DNA of 5,453 nt, from positions 1 to 5,453 of the forward strand of contig CAMZED010000096.1 in NCBI GenBank assembly GCA_947305675.1, in the 5' to 3' direction. Below are positions 1 through 5,260 of this stretch, one piece after another; position 1 is the first letter of the stretch, and each line of letters begins with the position of its first letter. Made by a program: the position numbers and the translations under genes. This stretch comes from an uncultured Clostridia bacterium. Lineage in GTDB: Bacteria > Bacillota > Clostridia > Oscillospirales > CAG-382. Under the pieces are notes generated by a model. That model was not told the DNA's origin, searched no databases, and saw nothing but the letters and a program-made list of their open reading frames with translations.

Positions 1-1
1 A

Positions 2-493
2 TACGTGCGTTGCTCGGGAACCTGCCTTAAAACCAACGCGAATTATAATTTCAACGATACTCACGATTGCCGCATTGCTTATCTCGCGCCGGGACACGGG
101 TCTAAAAAATGCCCGTTCGGCTGCTGCGGGTTCGGCACTTGTGCCTCTGTATGCCCTTACGACGCAATAAGGATAGTGGACGGCCTTGCGGTCGTCGATC
201 CCGAAAAATGCCGTGCCTGCGGCAAATGCGTCGCCGCCTGCCCGAATCATCTTATCGAGATAATCGACAACGACGTGAAATACGTCGTCCGCTGTTCTTC
301 CCACAACAGGGGCAAGGAAGTCAAGATCGCCTGCTCCGACGGATGCATCGGCTGCGGGATGTGTATGCGCGTCTGCGAGACCGGCGCGATCGAAGTCGTG
401 AACAATCTTGCGAAAATCGATCAGAGCAAATGCATCGGCTGCGGCAAATGCGCCGAAAAGTGTCCTTCGAAGATCATCATTAAGCGCAGCTGA
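2..493 (+). CDS. rnfB: Rnf complex subunit RnfB, C-terminal part (5' end outside window)
   Basis: RnfB is the electron-input subunit of the membrane Rnf complex, which couples ferredoxin:NAD+ oxidoreduction to Na+ or H+ transport across the cytoplasmic membrane. The visible 163 residues are cysteine-rich, with 22 Cys. First comes the end of the Fe-S domain (CSGTC at residues 4-8, DC at 22-23, and C37, C41, C47 and C51 before PYDAI). Next is a CRACGKCVAACP cluster (70-81), then CIGCGMCMRVCE (115-126), and last CIGCGKCAEKCP (144-155). This order and the short basic tail match the C-terminus of RnfB rather than a free ferredoxin. The N-terminal membrane anchor and any upstream rnf genes lie before the window; the reading frame is open from base 2 and the true start is not here. 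The stop at 491-493 is 21 bases before apbE, whose product modifies Rnf subunits, which supports the call. No frameshift is seen. Confidence 0.93.
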   Translation, partial: YVRCSGTCLKTNANYNFNDTHDCRIAYLAPGHGSKKCPFGCCGFGTCASVCPYDAIRIVDGLAVVDPEKCRACGKCVAACPNHLIEIIDNDVKYVVRCSSHNRGKEVKIACSDGCIGCGMCMRVCETGAIEVVNNLAKIDQSKCIGCGKCAEKCPSKIIIKRS

Positions 494-504
494 ATCGCCG
501 CTTT

Positions 505-511
505 GAGGTGG
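505..511 (+). promoter_or_regulatory. Ribosome binding site of apbE
   Basis: GAGGTGG lies just before ATG 515, and no comparable site precedes the in-frame TTG at 503, so it decides the start of apbE. Spacing is 6 bases counted from GAGG. Confidence 0.7.
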
Positions 512-514
512 AAT

Positions 515-1504
515 ATGAGAAAGTTTTTGTCGATATGTCTGTGTATGGCGATGGTACTGCCGGTTTATTCCTGCACAAACCCCGAAAAAAGGTATTCAGC
601 CTCCTATACCGACGTTTTCGACACCGTCGTCGATTTTACCGCCTACTGTTCGACCGAAAGCGAGTTCAGAACCGTTTCGGAATCGGTACACGCGGAACTT
701 GTCCGGCTTCATCGCCTGTTCGATATTTATAACGAATATCCGGGCGTTCCGAACGCCGCTTATATAAACCGCGCGGCGGGCGGGACCGCCGTCGAGACCG
801 AGCCCGAACTGACCGAACTTATAAAAACGGGGAAGTCTTTCTTTGCCGAGACGGGCGGAAGGCTCAATTTCGCCCTCGGCAGCCTGCTTTCGGTATGGCA
901 CTTTTACCGTGCCGAAGGTACGCGCGTGCCCGCTTTTGAAGAATTGTCCGAATCGGCAAAGCACACCGATCCCGACAAGGTGATCGTCGACGGGAACACG
1001 GTCGCTTTTTCCGATCCGCTTATAAAACTCGATTTCGGCGCTTTCGCAAAAGGCTATGCCGCCGCCGCCGCGGCGGAAACGGCGAAAAAACTCGGGATTT
1101 CCGATTTTGCGCTGAACCTCGGCGGCAATGTCGTCGTTTCGGGAACCAAAAACGGCGAAAAATGGAACATCGGCGTTCAGGATCCCGAAGGCGGCATCCT
1201 GACGACTTTGCACGTTTCCGGCGTTTCGGTCGTCACAAGCGGCGATTATCAAAGATATTACGAAGTCGACGGCGTAAGATACCACCATATCATCGATTCG
1301 GAAACTCTTTATCCCTGCGGGTTTTACCGCTCGGTAACTGTCGTCTGTGCCGATAACAGCGTCGCCGACGCGCTTTCGACCGCGCTGTTCTGCCTGGATA
1401 TCGAATCGGGCAGGGAACTTGCCCGTAAGTATTCGGCGGAGGCGCTGTGGATCCTGCCTTCCGGCGAAACCGTAAGGACGGGAGGTTTTGCCGACTATGA
1501 ATAA
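515..1504 (+). CDS. apbE: FAD:protein FMN transferase (ApbE family), predicted lipoprotein
   Basis: ApbE enzymes cleave FAD and attach FMN covalently to a threonine of exported redox proteins; in Rnf the known targets are RnfG and RnfD. The 329-residue product has a lipoprotein-like signal (residues 1-20, VYSC with C20 as the lipid cysteine; Tyr at -2 is not typical), so it probably acts outside the membrane. Family motifs run in order: DTVVDFTAY (36-44), ETGGRLNFALGSLLSVWH (112-129), KLDFGAFAKGY (171-181), ALNLGGNVVVSG (199-210), SGDYQRYYEVDGVRYHHIID (242-261) and the metal-binding ADALSTALF (284-292). ATG at 515 is chosen over an in-frame TTG at 503 because GAGGTGG (505-511) precedes it and the signal peptide then begins MRKF. 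The stop overlaps the next gene by 8 bases. Six alanines in a row (182-187) follow AKGY. The real substrate is not in the window. Confidence 0.93.
   Translation: MRKFLSICLCMAMVLPVYSCTNPEKRYSASYTDVFDTVVDFTAYCSTESEFRTVSESVHAELVRLHRLFDIYNEYPGVPNAAYINRAAGGTAVETEPELTELIKTGKSFFAETGGRLNFALGSLLSVWHFYRAEGTRVPAFEELSESAKHTDPDKVIVDGNTVAFSDPLIKLDFGAFAKGYAAAAAAETAKKLGISDFALNLGGNVVVSGTKNGEKWNIGVQDPEGGILTTLHVSGVSVVTSGDYQRYYEVDGVRYHHIIDSETLYPCGFYRSVTVVCADNSVADALSTALFCLDIESGRELARKYSAEALWILPSGETVRTGGFADYE
1480..1485 (+). promoter_or_regulatory. Ribosome binding site of the NusG_II gene, inside apbE
   Basis: GGGAGG lies inside the last codons of apbE, 11 bases before ATG 1497 but only 2 bases before an in-frame TTG at 1488. 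The distance favours ATG 1497. Overlap with the end of apbE suggests coupled translation. Confidence 0.55.
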
Positions 1505-1850
1505 AAAAACATTGCGCGATATAATTCTTGTCGCCGTGATCGTTGTTACCGCGGCTTCGGCTCTGGCGGTGATAAACTCCTCAAGCCGCCCCGGGACCGA
1601 GTTCGAGATCCTTGTCGGCGGCGAGCTTTTCGGCACCTACCGGCTCGACCGTGACGCGGTGATAACCGTGGGAGATCTTTGCGTCGCCGAAGTAAAGGGC
1701 GGGGAAGTGTTTATGCGCTCTTCGACCTGCGCCAACCAAACCTGCGTTCACCACCGTCCGATCAGTTCCGCCGGGGACCCGATCGTCTGTCTGCCCAACT
1801 CCGTGACCGTAAGGATAAAAGGCGGCTCGGAAACCGATTATGTCGTATGA
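1497..1850 (+). CDS. NusG domain II-containing small membrane-anchored protein
   Basis: This 117-residue protein has a basic start (MNKKTLRD), one membrane span at about residues 9-26, and then an exported soluble domain. The domain fits the NusG domain II family (not the transcription factor NusG itself). It has FEILVGGELFGTYRL (36-50), a conserved STCANQTCV stretch with C78 and C83, ISSAG (89-93) and IVCLPN with C98 (96-101) before a final beta strand. Members of this family sit next to ApbE and Gx transporter genes in Rnf and flavin-based extracellular electron transfer loci (EetA-like), but their biochemical role is not settled. The usual CPDxxCV signature reads CANQTCVHH here, keeping both cysteines. 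Three paired-looking cysteines outside the membrane could form a disulfide or bind a metal; this is inference. Its start overlaps apbE and its stop is 14 bases before the Gx gene, so the three genes are very likely cotranscribed. Confidence 0.85.
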   Translation: MNKKTLRDIILVAVIVVTAASALAVINSSSRPGTEFEILVGGELFGTYRLDRDAVITVGDLCVAEVKGGEVFMRSSTCANQTCVHHRPISSAGDPIVCLPNSVTVRIKGGSETDYVV

Positions 1851-1854
1851 CATA
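1839..1854. repeat. Inverted repeat over the NusG_II stop codon
   Basis: TATGTC, four bases (GTAT), then GACATA form a perfect 6-bp dyad that covers the TGA stop at 1848-1850. It shares four bases with the next dyad (1851-1867), so the two could form alternative hairpins. The arms are short and AT-rich, so chance is possible. Confidence 0.35.
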
Positions 1855-1867
1855 TTAACATAATATG
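1851..1867 (+). promoter_or_regulatory. Hairpin enclosing the start codon of the Gx transporter gene
   Basis: CATATTA, a 3-base loop (ACA) and TAATATG form a perfect 7-bp dyad whose right arm contains the ATG at 1865-1867. There is no purine-rich Shine-Dalgarno sequence in the 14 bases between the upstream stop and this ATG, unlike the other complete genes here. The hairpin could limit independent initiation, so that translation depends on ribosomes finishing the NusG_II gene. The function is inferred; only the dyad and the missing binding site are seen. Confidence 0.4.
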
Positions 1868-2365
1868 AAAAAAACCGAGAAGATCGCTTTCACCGGAATT
1901 TTCACGGCGTTGGCGTTCGCTTTGAGTTATATAGAATATCTTATCCCGTTTGACGCGATAGGCGTCCCCGGAGTCAAATTGGGGCTGGCAAATCTTGCGG
2001 TGATGGCGGCGCTTTATCTGTTCGGCTTTTTCAGTGCGGCGGCGGTATCACTTGTAAGGATATTGCTTTCCTGGCTTATATTCGGCAACTTCACCGCGTT
2101 TGCTTACAGCCTTATCGGCGGGGTGCTCAGCCTTGCGGCAATGTATCTGCTGAAAAAAATCGACCTGTTTGGCGAGATCGGCGTAAGCGTTTCGGGCGCT
2201 GTCGCCCACAATGCCGGACAACTCGCCGCCGCGTGGCTGTTGACTTCGACTCCCGGCGTATGGTATTATCTCCCCGTGCTTGCGATCGCCGCGGCGGTGA
2301 CGGGAACGCTTAACGGCTTGCTGTTGAAGATCGCGTTGCCGCGCGTTAAAAAGATTATAAATTGA
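1865..2365 (+). CDS. Gx transporter family membrane protein (formerly called heptaprenyl diphosphate synthase component I)
   Basis: The 166-residue product is strongly hydrophobic, with about five or six membrane segments (roughly 8-26, 38-54, 56-75, 79-96, 106-127 and 132-156). IPFDAIGVPGVKLGLANLAV (27-46) is the hallmark of the Gx transporter family, where PG(V/I)KLGLAN precedes a long helix, and GNFTAFAYSLIGG (74-86) follows as expected. The family is related in layout to ECF transporter S-components; the substrate is unknown. Similar genes (EetB-like) accompany NusG_II, ApbE and often polyprenyl synthase genes in Rnf and extracellular electron transfer loci, so a role in supplying a flavin or quinone-related compound, or in electron passage, has been considered. 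ATG 1865 is the only close start, since an in-frame TAA lies at 1856-1858. It lacks a Shine-Dalgarno sequence. The length is about that of the family, with no damage. Confidence 0.86.
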   Translation: MKKTEKIAFTGIFTALAFALSYIEYLIPFDAIGVPGVKLGLANLAVMAALYLFGFFSAAAVSLVRILLSWLIFGNFTAFAYSLIGGVLSLAAMYLLKKIDLFGEIGVSVSGAVAHNAGQLAAAWLLTSTPGVWYYLPVLAIAAAVTGTLNGLLLKIALPRVKKIIN

Positions 2366-2370
2366 GGAGA
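2364..2370 (+). promoter_or_regulatory. Ribosome binding site of the EEP phosphoesterase gene
   Basis: GAGGAGA overlaps the TGA stop of the Gx gene and stands 6 bases before ATG 2377. It selects this ATG over an in-frame TTG at 2362 and ties the gene to the upstream operon by likely translational coupling. Confidence 0.75.
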
Positions 2371-2376
2371 TCACAA

Positions 2377-3456
2377 ATGAAAAAGGCAATCAGGATTCTT
2401 TGCATCGTTCTCGCGTCGTTGATTCTTATCGTCGGCGCTTACGTGGCGTATGTGTTCATAGCGTATCACCGAATCGGCGATCTTGCTGTGACGCCTCAGA
2501 ATACCGAAGGCGCGCCACCTATATCGCTCGGCAAAGAATATAAGATCATGTCCTATAACATCGGCTTCGGCGCATATGAATCCGATTACGGGTTTTTTAT
2601 GGACGGCGGCAAGGAATCGTGGGCGTGGTCGGAAGAACGCCTCGACAAGAACCTTAAAAATATCGGCTCGCTGCTTTCAAGCGAGAACGCCGACTTGTAC
2701 CTTGTTCAGGAAGTCGATATCGATTCGACAAGAAGCTATTACGTCGACGAGAGGGAATATCTCACTTCGGCGCTCCCCGGCTGCGGCAGCACCTTTGCGC
2801 AGAATTACGATTCACCGTTCCTGTTTTATCCGCTGACTCAGCCTCACGGCGCTTCAAGATCGGGATTAATGACTTTTTCGCGGTTTGCCGTCGCTTCCTG
2901 CGACAGGGTGGAACTTCCCATAGAGACCGGTCTGACGAAACTGCTCGACCTCGACCGCTGCTATTCCAAAAACCGCATACCGACTGAAAACGGAAAGGAA
3001 CTTGTGCTTTACAACTTCCACCTGTCCGCCTACACTTCCGACGGCGCCATCGTCACCGAACAGCTCAAAGTGCTTCTGGAAGACGTTGAATCCGAGTATC
3101 AAAAAGGCAATTACTGCATCGCGGGCGGCGATTTCAACAAGGATATCCTCGGCGATTCATCCGTTTATTTCGGCATCTCCGACATCGAATACACCTGGGC
3201 GCAGCCCATTCCCGAGGGGGTCCTGGACGGATACCACGTTTCGCTTGTCGCCCCGCTCAACAGATCCGATCCGATCCCTTCCTGCCGCAACGCCGATTCG
3301 GCTTATCACCCGGGGCAATACGTGCTTACCATCGACGGATTCATCGTCTCGGATAACGTAAATGTAATAAACTCAGCCGTAATGGACACCAAGTTCGCGT
3401 TTTCCGACCACAATCCGGTAAAGATGACTTTCGGGCTTGAACTAACAGCAGAGTGA
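2377..3456 (+). CDS. Membrane-anchored endonuclease/exonuclease/phosphatase (EEP) family protein
   Basis: The 359-residue product begins with a basic MKKAIR and one membrane span (about 7-29). By the positive-inside rule the rest should lie outside the membrane. Residues 55-355 form an EEP superfamily fold (DNase I, exonuclease III and phosphodiesterase type), which cleaves phosphate esters with a divalent metal. The catalytic motifs are present: MSYNIG with N61, QEVD with E112, LYNFHLSAY with H215, GGDFNK with D252 and N254, TIDGFIVSD with D320, and FSDHNP with D344 and H345. The enzyme is therefore probably active, but its substrate (nucleic acid, nucleotide, sugar phosphate or lipid) cannot be read from the motifs. 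A strong ribosome binding site overlaps the stop of the Gx gene, 11 bases upstream, so it belongs to the Rnf tail unit, although EEP proteins are not standard Rnf partners. No clear terminator follows. Confidence 0.88.
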   Translation: MKKAIRILCIVLASLILIVGAYVAYVFIAYHRIGDLAVTPQNTEGAPPISLGKEYKIMSYNIGFGAYESDYGFFMDGGKESWAWSEERLDKNLKNIGSLLSSENADLYLVQEVDIDSTRSYYVDEREYLTSALPGCGSTFAQNYDSPFLFYPLTQPHGASRSGLMTFSRFAVASCDRVELPIETGLTKLLDLDRCYSKNRIPTENGKELVLYNFHLSAYTSDGAIVTEQLKVLLEDVESEYQKGNYCIAGGDFNKDILGDSSVYFGISDIEYTWAQPIPEGVLDGYHVSLVAPLNRSDPIPSCRNADSAYHPGQYVLTIDGFIVSDNVNVINSAVMDTKFAFSDHNPVKMTFGLELTAE

Positions 3457-3487
3457 TATTTAATAAAAAAATACAACACTTACCGAT

Positions 3488-3503
3488 AAAAATCCGTTTT
3501 CAT
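3488..3503 (-). promoter_or_regulatory. Possible cre-like (CcpA) site upstream of pckA, weak
   Basis: Read on the minus strand, ATGAAAACGGATTTTT fits the catabolite-responsive element consensus WTGNAANCGNWWNCAW at 10 of 12 fixed positions. The left half is perfect and the right half has lost its CA. It ends 15 bases before the -35 box. Catabolite control of a gluconeogenic gene would make sense, but a degenerate site like this can arise by chance. Confidence 0.22.
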
Positions 3504-3518
3504 TGTTCGCTGTGACGA

Positions 3519-3530
3519 TTGACTTGTCAA
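3519..3530. promoter_or_regulatory. Operator-like perfect dyad over the -35 box of pckA
   Basis: TTGAC, TT and GTCAA form a perfect 5-2-5 inverted repeat that includes the whole -35 hexamer. A repressor bound here would block RNA polymerase. The sequence does not match operators I know well (Rex, CcpA). Part of the symmetry comes from the -35 consensus itself, so chance is possible. Confidence 0.3.
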
Positions 3531-3547
3531 AAGTTCTATGTTATAAT
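3519..3547 (+). promoter_or_regulatory. SigA-type promoter of pckA with extended -10
   Basis: TTGACT (3519-3524) and TATAAT (3542-3547) are separated by 17 bases, the ideal spacing, and TG at 3539-3540 gives an extended -10 (TGTTATAAT). The expected transcript start is near 3554, leaving a leader of about 30 bases before the pckA ATG, too short for a riboswitch. Eleven of twelve hexamer bases match the consensus, so it should be a strong housekeeping promoter. Confidence 0.85.
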
Positions 3548-3565
3548 GCTAAACGAAAGAAATTG

Positions 3566-3572
3566 AAAGGGG
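3566..3572 (+). promoter_or_regulatory. Ribosome binding site of pckA
   Basis: AAAGGGG precedes ATG 3585 by 12 bases, somewhat longer than usual. The only in-frame start-like codon nearer to it is CTG at 3579. ATG 3585 is retained because the protein then begins like its homologues. Confidence 0.55.
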
Positions 3573-3584
3573 TTTGCTCTGAAT

Positions 3585-5201
3585 ATGAAAGCAATCGATT
3601 TGACCAAATACGGAATTACCGGCGCGACCGAGATCGTCCACAATCCTTCGTATGAACAGCTGTTCAACGACGAGATGGATCCTTCTCTCGAAGGTTTTGA
3701 CAAAGGCGTTCTTACCGAACTCGGCGCCGTTAACGTTATGACCGGCATCTATACCGGTCGTTCCCCCAACGATAAATACATTGTCATGGACGAGAACTCC
3801 AAGGACACCGTCTGGTGGACCACCGAAGGTTACAAGAACGACAACCATCCCATGACTCAGGAAGCCTGGGAAGAAGTCAGAAAACTTGCCAAAGATCAGC
3901 TTTGCAACAAAAAACTTTACGTTGTCGACGCTTTCTGCGGCGCAAACAAAGATACCCGTATGGCTATCCGCTTTATAATGGAAGTTGCATGGCAAGCTCA
4001 CTTTGTGACCAATATGTTCATCAAGCCGACCGCCGAAGAACTCGAAAACTTCGAACCGGATTTTGTAGTTTACACCGCTTCCAAAGCAAAATGCACCAAC
4101 TATAAAGAACTCGGGCTTAATTCCGAAACAGTCGTTGCCTTCAACGTTACCAGCCGCGAACAGGTTATTATCAACACCTGGTACGGCGGCGAGATGAAAA
4201 AAGGTATGTTCTCTATGATGAACTACTATCTCCCGCTCAAAGGTATCGCCGCAATGCACTGCTCCGCCAATACCGATATGAAGGGTGAAAATACAGCAAT
4301 CTTCTTCGGTCTTTCCGGCACCGGCAAAACCACTCTTTCCACCGATCCCAAACGTCTCCTTATCGGCGACGATGAACACGGCTGGGACGACAACGGCGTC
4401 TTCAACTTCGAGGGCGGCTGCTATGCAAAGGTCATCAACCTCGACAAAGAATCCGAACCGGATATCTATAACGCCATCAAACGCAACGCACTCCTCGAAA
4501 ACGTCACCGTCGACGGCGAAGGCAAGATCGATTTCGCCGACAAGAGCGTTACCGAAAACACCCGCGTTTCCTATCCGATCGAGCACATCGAAAAGATCGT
4601 CAAGAACGTCAATCCCGTTTCCGCCGGCCCCGACGCGAAGAACGTCATCTTCCTTTCCGCCGACGCGTTCGGAGTTCTTCCCCCTGTTTCGATCCTCACC
4701 CCGGAACAGACAAAATATTACTTCCTTTCCGGCTTCACCGCCAAACTTGCGGGTACCGAGCGCGGTATCACCGAACCGACTCCCACCTTCTCGGCTTGCT
4801 TCGGCCAGGCGTTCCTTGAACTCCATCCGACAAAATACGCCGAAGAACTCGTCCGCAAGATGGAAAAGAGCGGTGCCAAGGCTTATCTCGTAAACACCGG
4901 CTGGAACGGAACCGGCAAACGTATCTCGATCAAAGACACACGCGGAATTATCGACGCTATCCTCAACGGCGATATCCTCGGTGCTCCCACCAAAAAGATA
5001 CCTTATTTCAACTTTGAAGTACCGACCGAACTCAACGGCGTCGATACCGGTATCCTTGACCCGCGCGACACTTATGCCGATCCTTCGGTTTGGGAAGAAA
5101 AAGCCAAAGACCTCGCCGGCCGCTTCATTAAGAACTTCGTCAAATACGAAAGCAACGAAGCGGGCAAAGCGCTCGTCGCAGCCGGTCCTCAGCTCGACTG
5201 A
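3585..5201 (+). CDS. pckA: Phosphoenolpyruvate carboxykinase (ATP)
   Basis: This cytoplasmic enzyme interconverts oxaloacetate plus ATP and PEP plus CO2 plus ADP. It serves gluconeogenesis, and in some anaerobes the reverse, CO2-fixing direction. The 538 residues match the usual ATP-type length (E. coli has 540). Visible motifs are GRSPNDKYIV with R59 for substrate binding; NTWYGGEMKKGMFS with Y200, K205 and K206; HCSAN with H225 as metal ligand; the P-loop GLSGTGKTT (242-250, K248 and T249); GDDEHGWDD (261-269) with D262 and D263; NTRVSYPIEH with R327; FLSADAFGVLPP (356-367); TERGITEPTPTFSACFG (391-407); NTGWNGTG (437-444); and RISIKDTR (446-453). The P-loop and sequence rule out the GTP-type family. 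The gene stands alone between its own promoter and a terminator. Thirteen of fourteen Arg codons are CGT or CGC, against seven of fifteen in apbE, which suggests high expression. Confidence 0.98.
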   Translation: MKAIDLTKYGITGATEIVHNPSYEQLFNDEMDPSLEGFDKGVLTELGAVNVMTGIYTGRSPNDKYIVMDENSKDTVWWTTEGYKNDNHPMTQEAWEEVRKLAKDQLCNKKLYVVDAFCGANKDTRMAIRFIMEVAWQAHFVTNMFIKPTAEELENFEPDFVVYTASKAKCTNYKELGLNSETVVAFNVTSREQVIINTWYGGEMKKGMFSMMNYYLPLKGIAAMHCSANTDMKGENTAIFFGLSGTGKTTLSTDPKRLLIGDDEHGWDDNGVFNFEGGCYAKVINLDKESEPDIYNAIKRNALLENVTVDGEGKIDFADKSVTENTRVSYPIEHIEKIVKNVNPVSAGPDAKNVIFLSADAFGVLPPVSILTPEQTKYYFLSGFTAKLAGTERGITEPTPTFSACFGQAFLELHPTKYAEELVRKMEKSGAKAYLVNTGWNGTGKRISIKDTRGIIDAILNGDILGAPTKKIPYFNFEVPTELNGVDTGILDPRDTYADPSVWEEKAKDLAGRFIKNFVKYESNEAGKALVAAGPQLD

Positions 5202-5216
5202 TAAACCTTATAATCA

Positions 5217-5244
5217 AAAAAGCCTTCTGAAAAGAAGGCTTTTT
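5217..5244. terminator. Two-way intrinsic terminator between pckA and the convergent gene
   Basis: AAAAAGCCTTCT, a GAAA tetraloop and AGAAGGCTTTTT form a perfect 12-bp hairpin with a T run on the + side (through 5244) and, read on the other strand, a run of six T. It begins 15 bases after the pckA stop and ends 16 bases from the stop of the minus-strand gene, so it can end both transcripts. Confidence 0.92.
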
Positions 5245-5260
5245 GTTATTGGTTCTTTTG

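Larger units (their letters stand above)
3457..3584 (+). other. Intergenic region between the Rnf tail unit and pckA
   Basis: This 128-base AT-rich stretch holds no open reading frame of note. It contains the pckA promoter, an operator-like dyad and a weak cre-like site. I found no stable hairpin followed by a T tract after the EEP gene. The only dyads near 3460-3500 are short A/T matches. Confidence 0.7.

Noticed and set aside
2..493. The rnfB fragment as a stand-alone polyferredoxin starting at GTG 5
   Set aside because: The frame is open to the window edge, the CSGTC motif at the very start belongs to the middle of RnfB, and no ribosome binding site can be seen. A truncated view of a longer gene is the simpler reading.
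1058..1076. GCC repeat and the palindrome CCGCCGCGGCGG in apbE
   Set aside because: It encodes six alanines following the AKGY motif, where the family commonly has an Ala-rich helix. It is explained by coding and codon bias, so a regulatory or recombination role is not needed.
596..1636. Long minus-strand open frame of 346 codons opposite apbE
   Set aside because: It lies fully opposite apbE and the start of the NusG_II gene, both of which have clear family motifs. Its translation is rich in Arg, Gly and Phe with no recognisable domain. GC-rich codon use on the coding strand suppresses stops in this antisense frame.
3505..3534. Possible minus-strand promoter (TTGACA, 17 bases, AACAAT) overlapping the pckA promoter
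   Set aside because: The -10 matches only 4 of 6 bases and there is no minus-strand gene for it to drive. The TTGACA arises from the dyad over the pckA -35 box.
3549..4826. Long minus-strand open frame of 425 codons opposite pckA
   Set aside because: It covers the pckA promoter leader and most of pckA. The product is a low-complexity Gly/Val/Phe/Asp mix, typical of an antisense shadow of a gene with strong codon bias. No motif or ribosome binding site supports it.
4285..4893. Plus-strand open frame of 202 codons in another frame of pckA
   Set aside because: Its translation is Ser/Pro/Thr/Arg-rich without a domain and it lies entirely within pckA. It is a frame shadow.
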